Shown here: positions 34,234 through 44,960 of the stretch, one piece after another
Position numbering within the stretch: position 1 is the stretch's first letter
How the letters are laid out: every line of letters starts with the position of its first letter
Assembly: GCF_000519305.1 (NCBI RefSeq)
Contig: NZ_JAFG01000017.1
Coordinates: 1 to 58,414, forward strand
Length of the DNA stretch: 58,414 nt
Direction of reading: 5' to 3'
Origin: Mesorhizobium ciceri WSM4083
GTDB taxonomy: Bacteria > Pseudomonadota > Alphaproteobacteria > Rhizobiales > Rhizobiaceae
Notes under the pieces: model-generated
What the model saw: only the letters and a program-made list of their open reading frames with translations
Told to the model about the DNA's origin: nothing
Databases searched by the model: none
Translations under genes and position numbers: made by a program

Positions 34234-35025
34234 TTAGCCCTTGAGCACTTCCAGCAGGCCGACAGCAGCCATCATGTCGCGCTTGCGAGCCGCGCGGCGG
34301 GCAACGGCCTCCGCATCCTGCCCCCATTGCTCGATCTGCCAGTCCTCGTCGACATGGGCAGCGGCCCAGGCACTCTCGGCATCGAGTTCCCCGAAATCGA
34401 CAGCCAGCGCCAGCAGAGCCGAACCGGTCAGCGACGTCATCACATGGATGGCGGCGAGCCGCAGCGGCTCTGTTCGCTGGGCAAGATGGCTGCCCAGCAC
34501 CGCGATGGTCTCACGCGGCTGCTCGACATGGATGATCCCCTCGGCGAGATTGAAACGGACCCCGAGTGTTCCCCTCGCCCAGTCGATCACCGGATCCCAA
34601 TGCTGGTTCTGCCGCTCCACCAGCCCCTGCGGTACGTCGGCGCGGTAGCAGAGCAGATCGGACGAGGCAAAGCGCAGGATATCCTCCAGCACCGCCTGCG
34701 GGTCGCTGGCGACGCCATCGATGGCGGTGTTCACAAGCCGCATCACCGGCATGGTCACCGGATTGATGGTCTCGCTTTGGGCGGCGAACTCGTTGGCAAC
34801 GAGCGCGGCTGCCGCCTCGGTAGGCACTGCCAGCAGCGCCTTGCCCGGCGTGCGCACCGGCTTGCCGTCGAGATGCACGGCAAAGCCGCCTTCGACCGGC
34901 ACGACCGACACGGTTTTGTAGAAGCGCTTCGGCAGAGGCGTCTTCATCTGGATCTGGGCGCGGCGCACCGGATCCGGGTCGGAAAGATATTTGCCCGCTT
35001 CGAGGTCGTTGAGGATGTCACGCAT
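34234..35025 (-). CDS. ATP12 family F1-ATPase assembly chaperone
   Basis: The 263-residue protein matches ATP12 chaperones: KRFYKTVSVVPVEGGFAVHLDGKPVRTPGK, ANEFAAQ, MPVMRLVNTAID and DLLCYRAD. In mitochondria ATP12 binds the ATP synthase alpha subunit before F1 assembly. Homologues are characteristic of Alphaproteobacteria. It is the last gene of a minus-strand run with crcB, an RluA-type synthase and an EamA transporter, 12 bases after the transporter gene. Confidence 0.93.
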   Translation of the reverse strand: MRDILNDLEAGKYLSDPDPVRRAQIQMKTPLPKRFYKTVSVVPVEGGFAVHLDGKPVRTPGKALLAVPTEAAAALVANEFAAQSETINPVTMPVMRLVNTAIDGVASDPQAVLEDILRFASSDLLCYRADVPQGLVERQNQHWDPVIDWARGTLGVRFNLAEGIIHVEQPRETIAVLGSHLAQRTEPLRLAAIHVMTSLTGSALLALAVDFGELDAESAWAAAHVDEDWQIEQWGQDAEAVARRAARKRDMMAAVGLLEVLKG

Positions 35026-35037
35026 AGAAGGTCTCTC

Positions 35038-35955
35038 TTACACCGGCGTCAGCTTGCGCACCGGCCGGTTGACGATGATCAGGCCGGCGGCAATCAGGCC
35101 GAGTGCCAGGAAAATGCGCATGGTCAGCGGCTCATTCAAGAACATGGCGCCGCACAAAACGCCGAAAACCGGCGACAGGAAGGTGAAACTGGACAGGCCC
35201 GACGCCGGATAGCGCCGCAGCAGCCAGAACCACAGCACATAGGTGAAGGCGACGATGTAGACAGCCTGGAAAAGCAGCGCCAAAGTCGGCAGCACGGTCG
35301 GGTCGCGAACGGGCGGGCCGGCGAGAGGCAGCACCAATATGCCGACGATCGCTGCCCCGGCGAGCTGGTAAAGCAAAAGCTTCTCGGCGCTCGCCTCGAC
35401 CAGCTTCGAGCGCTTGATGAGGATGTTGGTCAAAGCCCAGAAGAATCCGGAGCCAAGGCTCAGCAGATCGCCGAACAGCATGTCTCCGCTGCCGCCAAGC
35501 TTGTCGGAAAACACCGCGGCAAGGCCGGCAAAGGCCAGCAGCAGGCCAAGGAGTTTTCTCAATGTGATCTGCTCGCCGAGCAGGAAATGGCCGCCGAGCA
35601 GCATCCAGAACGGCATCGTGTTGACCAGCAGCGTGTTGCGGGCAACGGTCGTATGCTCCAGGCCGACATAAAGGCAAAGGAACTCGATGCCGAAAAGCGC
35701 GCCAACCACGATGCCGGCGAGCAAGGTCCCGTCGCGCGTGAAAAGCGCGATGCCGCGCCACCGGCACCAGGCAAAGACACACAGGCCGCCGATGATCGAG
35801 CGCGCGATCGACAGGAAAACCGGATCATAGCCGGCGTAGGAGATCTTGGCGGCGACGTAATTCAGCCCCCAGGAAAAGGTCAGCCCGACCATGATGGCGG
35901 CGGCGGCCATGTCGACCGTGTCGCGCCGGTCGAGCGCGTCGGTGGCGCCGCTCAC
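35038..35955 (-). CDS. DMT family (EamA) transporter
   Basis: The 305-residue membrane protein has ten predicted helices in two EamA repeats, the first starting FSWGLNYVAAKI and the second including SLGSGFFWALTNILIKR. Such proteins export amino acids, nucleosides or other small metabolites; the substrate cannot be told here. It begins 2 bases after the RluA-type gene ends, which is tight enough for coupled translation. Confidence 0.9.
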   Translation of the reverse strand: MSGATDALDRRDTVDMAAAAIMVGLTFSWGLNYVAAKISYAGYDPVFLSIARSIIGGLCVFAWCRWRGIALFTRDGTLLAGIVVGALFGIEFLCLYVGLEHTTVARNTLLVNTMPFWMLLGGHFLLGEQITLRKLLGLLLAFAGLAAVFSDKLGGSGDMLFGDLLSLGSGFFWALTNILIKRSKLVEASAEKLLLYQLAGAAIVGILVLPLAGPPVRDPTVLPTLALLFQAVYIVAFTYVLWFWLLRRYPASGLSSFTFLSPVFGVLCGAMFLNEPLTMRIFLALGLIAAGLIIVNRPVRKLTPV

Positions 35956-35957
35956 GA

Positions 35958-36938
35958 TCAGTCCTCCGCGCTGGCGTCGTCGAAGCCGATCAGGTTCCAG
36001 CTCTGGCGCATGTGCGGCGGCATTGGCGCGGTGACATCGATGACGCCCTTGTCGGGATGCGGAATGATGATGCGGCGGGCGTGCAGATGCAGGCGGTTTT
36101 GAATGCCGCCGGGAAAGTCCCAGTTGGTGTCGGCCTCGAAATATTTCGGATCGCCCAGGATCGGGCAGCCGATGTGGGCTGCATGAACGCGAAGCTGGTG
36201 GGTACGGCCGGTATAAGGCTCCATCTCAAGCCAGGTCATCGTCTGCGCCGCCTGCTCGATGATCCGGTAGTAGGACACGGCGTGATCGGCGCCCTTTTCG
36301 CCGTGCGCGGCGACACGCACGCGGTCACCGTCCGGCGTCGGCTCCTTGATCAGCCAGGTCGAGATCTTGTCCTCGCGCTTGGGCGGCACGCCCTTGACCA
36401 GCGCCCAATAGGTCTTCTTGGTCTCGCGGGCGCGAAACGCTTCCGAGAGCTTCATGGCGGCCAGCCGGCTGCGGGCGACGACCAGCACGCCCGAGGTGTC
36501 GCGGTCGAGCCTGTGAACCAATCTGGGCTTCTCGCCCTTCTGGTTGCGCCAGGCTTCCAGCATGTCGTCGACATTGCGGGTGACGCCCGAGCCGCCCTGC
36601 ACCGCAAGGCCCGCCGGCTTGTTGAAGACGAAAACCTTAGGGTCCTCATGGATCAGCATTTTCGACAGGACATCGGCATCGCCCTGGTTGCGGATCGAGT
36701 GGCCGGTCAGCGCACTCTCGCCCTTCTTGTCGACCTCGAGCGGTGGGACGCGAACCATCTGGCCGGGCTCGACACGGGTGTCGGCCTTGACCCGGCCGCC
36801 GTCGACACGGATCTGGCCGGAGCGCAGAAGCTTCTGCAAATGGCCGAAACCAAGGCCCGGGAAATGGGTCTTGAACCAGCGGTCGAGCCGCATGCCCGCC
36901 TCGCCGGCCTCCACCGTGATCTGTTCAACGCCTGCCAT
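35958..36938 (-). CDS. RluA family pseudouridine synthase (RluC-like)
   Basis: The 326-residue enzyme has an N-terminal S4 RNA-binding domain (MRLDRWFKTHFPGLGFGHL) and a pseudouridine synthase domain with the catalytic Asp145 in HRLDRDTSG. GRTHQLRVHA is the other family motif. It converts uridine in 23S rRNA to pseudouridine. RluC acts at three sites in helices near the peptidyl transferase centre; RluD-type specificity cannot be ruled out. It lies 62 bases after crcB. Confidence 0.92.
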   Translation of the reverse strand: MAGVEQITVEAGEAGMRLDRWFKTHFPGLGFGHLQKLLRSGQIRVDGGRVKADTRVEPGQMVRVPPLEVDKKGESALTGHSIRNQGDADVLSKMLIHEDPKVFVFNKPAGLAVQGGSGVTRNVDDMLEAWRNQKGEKPRLVHRLDRDTSGVLVVARSRLAAMKLSEAFRARETKKTYWALVKGVPPKREDKISTWLIKEPTPDGDRVRVAAHGEKGADHAVSYYRIIEQAAQTMTWLEMEPYTGRTHQLRVHAAHIGCPILGDPKYFEADTNWDFPGGIQNRLHLHARRIIIPHPDKGVIDVTAPMPPHMRQSWNLIGFDDASAED

Positions 36939-37000
36939 GTTTTTTGTCGCTTATCCGTTTCCCGAGCGAAGCCCGGCCTGTTCTTGGCGCGGCAATAGCA

Positions 37001-37375
37001 CTAAGGCAGGCTTCTTGCGAGCCAAAGTCCCAGGAACAGGGCGATAATGGCGCCAATGACGCTGGCAAGGGCATAAGCCAGCGCAGGCAGCGTGGCTCCC
37101 CGATCCCACAGCGTCGCGAAATCGAGCGAAAAGGCTGAGAAGGTGGTGAAGCCGCCAAGAATGCCGGTAGCAACGAAAAGCCTGACCTCGTTCGATCCGC
37201 CACGGCGCATCATGGAGGCGATGAACAGCCCCATGGCGAAGGAGCCGATGATGTTGATGGCCATCGTGCCCCAGGGATAGCTGGGGCCGACAAGGCGCAG
37301 CGCGCCGATGTTGGTAAGGTGACGAATTCCGGCACCGATGCCGCCACCGACGACGACGAGAAACAGGTTGAACAT
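37001..37375 (-). CDS. crcB: Fluoride ion channel CrcB/Fluc
   Basis: The 124-residue protein has four hydrophobic helices and the Fluc signatures GGGIGAGIRH, PWGTMAINIIGSF (with the conserved Asn) and GGFTTFSAFSLD. Fluc proteins form dual-topology dimers that export fluoride. Only one gene is present, as expected for a homodimer. I looked upstream for the fluoride riboswitch and did not see it. It heads the run crcB-rluA-EamA-ATP12. Confidence 0.95.
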   Translation of the reverse strand: MFNLFLVVVGGGIGAGIRHLTNIGALRLVGPSYPWGTMAINIIGSFAMGLFIASMMRRGGSNEVRLFVATGILGGFTTFSAFSLDFATLWDRGATLPALAYALASVIGAIIALFLGLWLARSLP

Positions 37376-37446
37376 GACCGTTTACTGCCCCCGCACGGCT
37401 GCCCCGTCAATCCCTCGTTGCGGGCGCAACCGCACGCAGATCGAGC

Positions 37447-39105
37447 TCACCACTCAGGCGTTGCCCATCCCGGATACTTTTTCCTGAACTCGTTATAGAG
37501 GTCATCGATCTCCGTTTTGCCGATAGGGCGCACCTGTTCGTAGAGGTAGCCCTTGACGTCGCCGGACAGCTGGTAAGCCGCGATGCGCCTGTATGCTGCG
37601 CCGATGCCTTTGCCCTCGACAATGGATTGGTCCGGTATCGAGACACAGAGCTGCGCGCCCGGCTGCAGATGGATAAGGGGCGGATCGGTCACGACAACGT
37701 ATTTGGACTTCAATGCCGCCGGTCTGAATCGATCGCGGCTATCGACCTGACAAGCCCACTCGATGCGAGGGTAAAGGTCCTTGTCCATTTCATACAGTAA
37801 TGAGTCGCTCATGATCCCGCTGGATGCAAATACCGACAACCGGTCCTCGGATCCCATCTTTCCAAGAAGGTCATCGATAAGGCGCCTGTATTCTGGAAGA
37901 TTGTCGAGGTGCAGCGGGAGCGTGGCTTCCCTGGCAAAGACGTAGCTGATCGGTGACAGCACCTGGCGGCTTATCGGGAAAAAGGTACCGAAAAACGCCA
38001 GTACGGCGGCAACGGCTATCGCGGCGTTCGACCATCGCGATCTCAGCGCCGGCATCGACACGACCGCAACGATTGCCTGGGCGTAGGCAGGAAAGAGCCA
38101 AAGAAACATTGGCACCGAATGATGGCGATCCGGGTCCTGCATGCGGGTGAAGAGGAAGAAGGTGAGTACCGAAGCAACGGCACAGAACAGGGAAAATCTG
38201 TTTTGGCGTATGATGGAGATGTAAAGGCCGAATACGATCAACAGCCAGTTCACATAGCTGAGCCGCGATCCTACCTGGTCAACCTGTGAAACGAAGCTTG
38301 TCTTGTATCCGCTGTAAAGGTCGCCATAGCTGGTTCCCAGTATCTTGAGGATCAGGGGTTGCTGGAAGGTCAGCGCGGCTCCGACAACCACGAGGATCGC
38401 GCACAGGCCCCCGACGGCGGCATTGCGGAGAGCCGGAAAGTCGCGGTCTTTGGCGACCTGCAGAAAACAGAAGAAGGCTGCGGAAATTCCGACCCCGATG
38501 ACGGGATAGGCATACCAGCGGCGCAGCACGAATGCCAACCACAGGCATACGCCGACACGTATTCCGCCGATCACCGGTTCCTGGGTCAGGAACCTCGATT
38601 TCCAGAGAAAATAGGTTGCCGCGCAAAGCGCGAGACAGCCGGCAATGTCAGGCAACCCACGAAGGGTCGCCGCCCAGAAGGGCGTGTAGAGAAAGGCCGC
38701 AATCCATACGGTGAGCCAGTTTCGGCATGAAGACGTCCCGGTCGCCGCCTCCAGATAGCTTATCCTGCCGATGAGAAGAGCGGTCGGGACCAGATAAACA
38801 GCGACTATTCCGGCGATGTAGGAAAACCGCGAATCGCCAAAAATGATGTGAAACGGCATCAGCGGCACCAGGATCGCCGCACTGTAGTCATCCATGGCGA
38901 TCGAGGTCCTCAAATGGCTGAGCCACTCGAGAGGGCTCTGGACCAGGAGCGTGCCTTGCCGGCTAAACGTGTCGAAATAGGCAGCGAAGTCCCAGTAATA
39001 TACAGGCTGTTCAAGCCCTACATAGGTGAGAGCAAGAGCAACTCCCACAAGAGCGGTGCACACATATGTCGTTGCCCAAAATCCGAGAGATTTGTTCTTC
39101 GTCAC
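37447..39105 (-). CDS. Polytopic membrane protein resembling GT-C glycosyltransferases
   Basis: The 552-residue protein starts at GTG 39105. It has about ten or more hydrophobic helices and a soluble C-terminal part from about residue 400. The first external loop contains YYWDFAAYFDTF, whose acidic residues sit where GT-C (PMT/ArnT-like) enzymes have their catalytic Asp. I infer a lipid-linked sugar transferase but cannot name a substrate. The base composition reads less GC-rich than its neighbours. No strong ribosome site is seen. It is followed upstream by an LpxO-like gene in the same orientation. Confidence 0.65.
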   Translation of the reverse strand: MTKNKSLGFWATTYVCTALVGVALALTYVGLEQPVYYWDFAAYFDTFSRQGTLLVQSPLEWLSHLRTSIAMDDYSAAILVPLMPFHIIFGDSRFSYIAGIVAVYLVPTALLIGRISYLEAATGTSSCRNWLTVWIAAFLYTPFWAATLRGLPDIAGCLALCAATYFLWKSRFLTQEPVIGGIRVGVCLWLAFVLRRWYAYPVIGVGISAAFFCFLQVAKDRDFPALRNAAVGGLCAILVVVGAALTFQQPLILKILGTSYGDLYSGYKTSFVSQVDQVGSRLSYVNWLLIVFGLYISIIRQNRFSLFCAVASVLTFFLFTRMQDPDRHHSVPMFLWLFPAYAQAIVAVVSMPALRSRWSNAAIAVAAVLAFFGTFFPISRQVLSPISYVFAREATLPLHLDNLPEYRRLIDDLLGKMGSEDRLSVFASSGIMSDSLLYEMDKDLYPRIEWACQVDSRDRFRPAALKSKYVVVTDPPLIHLQPGAQLCVSIPDQSIVEGKGIGAAYRRIAAYQLSGDVKGYLYEQVRPIGKTEIDDLYNEFRKKYPGWATPEW

Positions 39106-39265
39106 TTGCGGCCGCCAGAAGGAGAAGAGGCAGAACTGTCAAAGTCAGCCCGAGGCCGCCGTTCATGCAGCCAGGAGCCGTTCCGGCACATGAGCGGCCA
39201 CAAGGATGGCCAAGTCTCACACGCAGAGCACCCAAATGCCGCCGGCAGCGCCGATTTTCTAAAGT

Positions 39266-40096
39266 TCAGGTCGTCCCGACATTCTTCGGCTTGGTCGAAC
39301 CGATCATCTTCCAGTTCTTGTAGAACATGGAATTGATGCGCTCGACGCTCACCGAGACGACGGCGAGCATGCCCGCGATGAGGCGGGGAACCGGGGATGG
39401 CCTGATAATGTCCATGAACACGCAGTAGCGGCGGCCGTCATACTCGTTGACCGAGCGATGCAGCAGCGTGTCGTCGAAGATGAACAGCGGATTGTCGTAC
39501 CAGTAGTTCTTGACGTTGCCGCACTCGACGAAAATTTCCGATTTCACCGGGACCAGATTGTAGAGAATGCGCAGGCTGAGCCGCAGCGGGCCGAAATGCC
39601 AGGAGGTCGATTCGCGCTTGCTGAAGACGGAAACGGCGATGGTCTTGATGTATTTGAAATCCTTGTTGAACTCGGCGACATTGTCGATCCTGTGCTTGCC
39701 ATACCACTGGTAGACATACATGCCGCGCCGGCCGGCGCCGAAATTGGCATCGATATCGGCAATGATCTCATCCTTGCGCGCCTTGAAGATGTCCAGGACC
39801 TCGTTGACCTCGCGCTGATAGTCGGCGGGAAACTGCTCCAGCTTCCAGACGCCCGGATTTCTGTAGCACAAGAGGTCGACCAGCAGGTTGAACGGCGAAA
39901 GCAGCCAGGTGAACAGGCCGTTGCCGAGAAAATAGCCTGAGAACAGCGACAGATCCTTGCGGTCGTTGCGCAGCACGTCGATCAGGCCGCAGATGATGAA
40001 GATCGTCGTCAGGATGGGAATGAAATAGAAGCCAAGGGCGAGAAGCGGGATGGCAATGGCGAACTTGCGAAGGGATTTGCGAAGGGTTTTTGTCAT
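39266..40096 (-). CDS. Aspartyl/asparaginyl beta-hydroxylase domain protein (LpxO-like)
   Basis: The 276-residue protein has two N-terminal hydrophobic helices (about residues 14-40) and a C-terminal Fe(II)/2-oxoglutarate dioxygenase domain. Its late part reads NPLFIFDDTLLHRSVNEYDG and RRYCVFMDIIRP, giving the second His and Arg of the iron and oxoglutarate site. LpxO enzymes hydroxylate a lipid A secondary acyl chain on the inner membrane. The precise lipid substrate is inferred. The start is ATG 40096, 15 codons inside the open frame. Confidence 0.85.
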   Translation of the reverse strand: MTKTLRKSLRKFAIAIPLLALGFYFIPILTTIFIICGLIDVLRNDRKDLSLFSGYFLGNGLFTWLLSPFNLLVDLLCYRNPGVWKLEQFPADYQREVNEVLDIFKARKDEIIADIDANFGAGRRGMYVYQWYGKHRIDNVAEFNKDFKYIKTIAVSVFSKRESTSWHFGPLRLSLRILYNLVPVKSEIFVECGNVKNYWYDNPLFIFDDTLLHRSVNEYDGRRYCVFMDIIRPSPVPRLIAGMLAVVSVSVERINSMFYKNWKMIGSTKPKNVGTT

Positions 40097-40267
40097 TTTT
40101 CCACGCGCGAAGCGCGATCCTGTTGCGAATGAGGTGCCCAAATCAAGGCAACGGCCACCGCCCGGCCGTGCGCCTTGATAAGGTTTTTTGGGTTACCACA
40201 CAACGGCCCTGCTATCGTGGCCGGCTGGCTGCCTGGTGGATCTGGTCAACGGCCTCACGCAAACCGG

Positions 40268-41575
40268 CTATTCCCGCTCCTTGCGCAGCTTCGCCCAATA
40301 GTCGAGCCGCTTCCTGATGTCGCGCTCGAAGCCGCGCTCGGGCGGATCATAGAAGGTCTGGCGGCCCATCTTCTCGGGAAAATAATCCTGACCCGAAAAG
40401 GCGTCCGGCTCGTCATGGTCGTAACGATAGCCGGCGCCATAATCCTCCTCTTTCATCAGCTTGGTCGGCGCGTTGAGGATGTGCTTGGGCGGCAGCAGCG
40501 AGCCATGTTCCTTGGCGGCGCGCGTGGCCGCTTTGAAAGCGTTGTAGACGGCATTGGATTTGGGTGCGGTGGCGAGATAGACGGTGGCCTCGGCAAAGGC
40601 GAGTTCGCCCTCGGGCGAGCCGAGATAGTCGTAGGCATCCTTGGCGGCATTGGCGACGACAAGCGCCTGCGGGTCGGCAAGGCCGATGTCTTCCATGGCC
40701 ATGCGCACCAGCCGGCGGCCTAGATAGAGCGGATCCTCGCCGGCATCGAACATGCGCGCGAGATAGTAGAGAGCCGCGTCAGGATCGGAACCACGTACCG
40801 ATTTGTGCAGCGCCGAGATCAGATTGTAGTGGCCGTCCTGGCCCTTGTCGTAGATCGGCGCGCGGCGCTGGACGATGCGCTGCAGACCCTCGGGATCGAA
40901 GACTTCGCCGGGCTTTGCCGCCCGCCAGACTTCTTCCGCGAGCGTCAGCGAGGCCCGGCCGTCGCCATCGCTCATGCGGATGAGCATGGCCCGCGCCTCG
41001 TCGTCAAGCGGCAGCGCCCTGCCCTCGGTCTCCTCGGCCCGCGCCATCAGCTTGGCGATGCTCTCCTCGCCAAGCGAGTGGAAGACCAGAACGCGCGCGC
41101 GCGACAACAAGGCAGCATTCAATTCGAAGGACGGGTTTTCGGTCGTGGCGCCAACCAGCACGACAGTTCCGTCTTCCATGACCGGGAGAAAGCTGTCCTG
41201 CTGGGCGCGGTTGAAGCGATGGATCTCGTCGACGAACAGCAAGGTCTGGCGGCCATTGGCACGGCGCAATTTGGCTGATTCGAACACCTTCTTCAGGTCG
41301 GCGACGCCGGAAAAGACAGCCGATATCTGCTCGAAGGCCAGGCTGGTTTCGCCGGCAAGCAGGCGCGCCACGGTGGTCTTGCCGGTGCCGGGCGGCCCCC
41401 AGAAAATCATCGAGCCGAGCGAGCCGGAACCGATCAACCGGGTCAGCGCGCCGTCAGGGCCGGTCAGATGCTCCTGGCCGACGACCTCGCCAAGATTCTT
41501 AGGCCGCAGCCTGTCGGCCAGCGGCCGCCCGGGCGGCGTCTTTTCCGGTTCATCGACGCTGAACAGATCGGCCAT
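40268..41575 (-). CDS. rarA: Replication-associated recombination protein A (AAA+ ATPase)
   Basis: RarA (MgsA) acts at stalled replication forks with SSB. The 435-residue protein has Walker A GPPGTGKT near residue 60, Walker B LLFVDEIHRFNRAQQD, sensor 1 GATTENPSFELN, and the C-terminal tetramerisation domain with DPDAALYYLARM and PEDIG-like LVRMAMEDIGLADP. The length is standard. It lies 48 bases downstream of the protease gene on the same strand. Confidence 0.96.
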   Translation of the reverse strand: MADLFSVDEPEKTPPGRPLADRLRPKNLGEVVGQEHLTGPDGALTRLIGSGSLGSMIFWGPPGTGKTTVARLLAGETSLAFEQISAVFSGVADLKKVFESAKLRRANGRQTLLFVDEIHRFNRAQQDSFLPVMEDGTVVLVGATTENPSFELNAALLSRARVLVFHSLGEESIAKLMARAEETEGRALPLDDEARAMLIRMSDGDGRASLTLAEEVWRAAKPGEVFDPEGLQRIVQRRAPIYDKGQDGHYNLISALHKSVRGSDPDAALYYLARMFDAGEDPLYLGRRLVRMAMEDIGLADPQALVVANAAKDAYDYLGSPEGELAFAEATVYLATAPKSNAVYNAFKAATRAAKEHGSLLPPKHILNAPTKLMKEEDYGAGYRYDHDEPDAFSGQDYFPEKMGRQTFYDPPERGFERDIRKRLDYWAKLRKERE

Positions 41576-41623
41576 GCACTTCTTTTTCGTTGGAGCATGA
41601 GCCCGAATGCACGGAACCCAGCC

Positions 41624-43111
<1,488 letters not shown>

Positions 43112-43183
43112 TCGCGAATCCTCCAAGGCAAGTTCGGGGGCATTGTCCCGACGATTGTGCAAAATGAAAGGCTAAGCCGCTGA

Positions 43184-43234
43184 AATCCGATTATTTTGGG
43201 CCAAAACCCCAGGGGCATGCCCGGAAATCGGATT
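43184..43234. repeat. Inverted repeat between rplQ and the protease gene
   Basis: AATCCGATT (43184-43192) and AATCGGATT (43226-43234) form a 9-bp inverted repeat around a G/C-rich centre. It resembles intergenic repeat debris common in rhizobia. Confidence 0.45.
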
Positions 43235-43262
43235 CCGCCCCGGTTTGCTGCTTTCAGAAAAC

Positions 43263-43287
43263 AAAAAAGGGGCCCGCAGGCCCCTTT
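43263..43287 (-). terminator. Rho-independent terminator of the ribosomal cluster
   Basis: AAAGGGGCC (43266-43274) pairs with GGCCCCTTT (43279-43287), loop CGCA. Read on the minus strand it ends in a T-run. It lies just after rplQ. Confidence 0.92.
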
Positions 43288-43310
43288 GAACTCATTGGGA
43301 AAACCGAGCC

Positions 43311-43742
43311 TTATGCGGCTGCGGCATCCGCGTCGGCACCTTCGGCTTCGATGCGGGCGCGGTCGCCGGCGCCCTTGGCCGAGACGTCGCGATCCACGAA
43401 CTCGATGACAGCCATGGCGGCGTTGTCACCATGACGGAAGCCCGCCTTCATGATGCGCAGATAGCCGCCATTGCGGTTGGCATAGCGCGGCGCGATAGTG
43501 TCGAACAGACGCTTGACGACGCCTTCATTGCCGATCTGGGCAATGACCTGGCGGCGGGCGTGCAGGTCGCCGCGCTTGCCGAGCGTCACCAGCTTCTCCA
43601 CGATCGGACGCAGGTCCTTCGCCTTCGGCAAGGTCGTGACGATCTGCTCGTGCTCGAGCAGCGACACGGCGAGGTTGGCGAACATCGACTTGCGATGGCT
43701 AATGCTTCGGGCGAAGCGGCGGCCTTTGAAACCGTGGCGCAT
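43311..43742 (-). CDS. rplQ: 50S ribosomal protein L17
   Basis: The 143-residue L17 begins MRHGFKGRRFARSISHRKSM and has the LLEHEQIVTTLPKAKDLRP segment that defines the family. An alanine-rich tail (ADADAAAA) is a usual alphaproteobacterial extension. It closes the alpha operon, 104 bases after rpoA, and is followed by a strong terminator. Confidence 0.98.
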   Translation of the reverse strand: MRHGFKGRRFARSISHRKSMFANLAVSLLEHEQIVTTLPKAKDLRPIVEKLVTLGKRGDLHARRQVIAQIGNEGVVKRLFDTIAPRYANRNGGYLRIMKAGFRHGDNAAMAVIEFVDRDVSAKGAGDRARIEAEGADADAAAA

Positions 43743-43846
43743 GGCTCTTTTCCTTCTTCAGTTGTTCAAGAGGCCGCGGCCTCTGATGGTTTTCCGCATG
43801 ACCGTCGGATCGAGCGGCCCACGCCGCCGATCCTTGGAATTCATGC

Positions 43847-44857
43847 TCAATATTGGTCTTCGTAACGCTTAGCGAGGTCTTCGATGTTTTCCGGCGGCCA
43901 GTCCGGCACTTCCATGCCGAGGTGCAGGCCCATCGCCGCCAGGACTTCCTTGATCTCGTTCAACGACTTGCGGCCGAAGTTCGGTGTGCGCAGCATCTCG
44001 GCTTCGGTCTTCTGGATCAGGTCGCCGATATAGACGATGTTGTCGTTCTTCAGGCAGTTGGCCGAACGCACCGAAAGCTCGAGTTCGTCGACCTTTTTGA
44101 GCAGCGCCGGGTTGAAGGCGAGCTCGGTGACGGCCTCGGCGGCGACTTCCTTCTGCGGCTCGTCGAAGTTGACGAACAGGCCGAGCTGGTCCTGCAGGAT
44201 GCGAGCGGCGAAAGCCACCGCGTCCTCGCCGGTGATCGAACCGTCGGTCTCGATCGTCATGGTCAGCTTGTCATAGTCGAGAACCTGGCCCTCGCGGGTG
44301 TTTTCGACCTTGTAGGAGACCTTCTTGACCGGCGAATAAAGGCTGTCGACCGGGATCAGGCCGATCGGCGCGTCTTCGGCGCGGTTGCGGTCGGCCGGCA
44401 CGTAACCCTTGCCGGTGTCGACGGTGAATTCCATGCGGATTTCAGCGCCTTCGTCCAGCGTGCAGATGACGTGGTCGGGGTTGAGGATCTCGACGTCGCC
44501 GACCGTCTGGATGTCGCCGGCAAGAACCGCACCCGGTCCCTGCTTGCGAACGACCATGCGCTTGGGACCATCGCCTTCCATGCGGATGGCGATTTCCTTG
44601 ATGTTGAGGACGATATCGGTCACGTCCTCGCGCACGCCGGCGATGGACGAGAATTCATGCAGAACGCCGTCGATCTGCACGGCGGTAACAGCCGCACCGC
44701 GCAGCGAAGACAGAAGCACGCGGCGCAGCGCGTTGCCCAGCGTCAGGCCAAAGCCACGCTCGAGAGGCTCGGCGACCAGCGTGGTCAGCGTCTTCTTCTT
44801 CGACGAGAACTCGATCTTGTTCGGCTTGATCAGTTCCTGCCAATTTTTCTGGATCAT
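43847..44857 (-). CDS. rpoA: DNA-directed RNA polymerase alpha subunit
   Basis: The 336-residue protein starts MIQKNWQELIKPNKIEFSSK. The N-terminal domain dimerises and starts core assembly (LERGFGLTLGNALRRVLLSSL). The C-terminal domain contacts UP elements and activators (ELELSVRSANCLKNDNI, then LGRKSLNEIK-type NFGRKSLNEIKE). The ATG 44857 lies 46 codons inside the open frame at the known family start. It lies 103 bases after rpsK. Confidence 0.98.
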   Translation of the reverse strand: MIQKNWQELIKPNKIEFSSKKKTLTTLVAEPLERGFGLTLGNALRRVLLSSLRGAAVTAVQIDGVLHEFSSIAGVREDVTDIVLNIKEIAIRMEGDGPKRMVVRKQGPGAVLAGDIQTVGDVEILNPDHVICTLDEGAEIRMEFTVDTGKGYVPADRNRAEDAPIGLIPVDSLYSPVKKVSYKVENTREGQVLDYDKLTMTIETDGSITGEDAVAFAARILQDQLGLFVNFDEPQKEVAAEAVTELAFNPALLKKVDELELSVRSANCLKNDNIVYIGDLIQKTEAEMLRTPNFGRKSLNEIKEVLAAMGLHLGMEVPDWPPENIEDLAKRYEDQY

Positions 44858-44960
44858 GATGCTTTCCTTCCGTTGACCCGCCACCATCCAATCGTGGCGG
44901 GCGACCTGGAATGCCGCGGAGGAGCGCCCAAGGGGCGCTCGCGCGGCGTTCGGTAAATGC

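Noticed and set aside
37376..37446. Fluoride riboswitch upstream of crcB
   Set aside because: The expected crcB-motif core and pseudoknot elements are not visible in the short leader.
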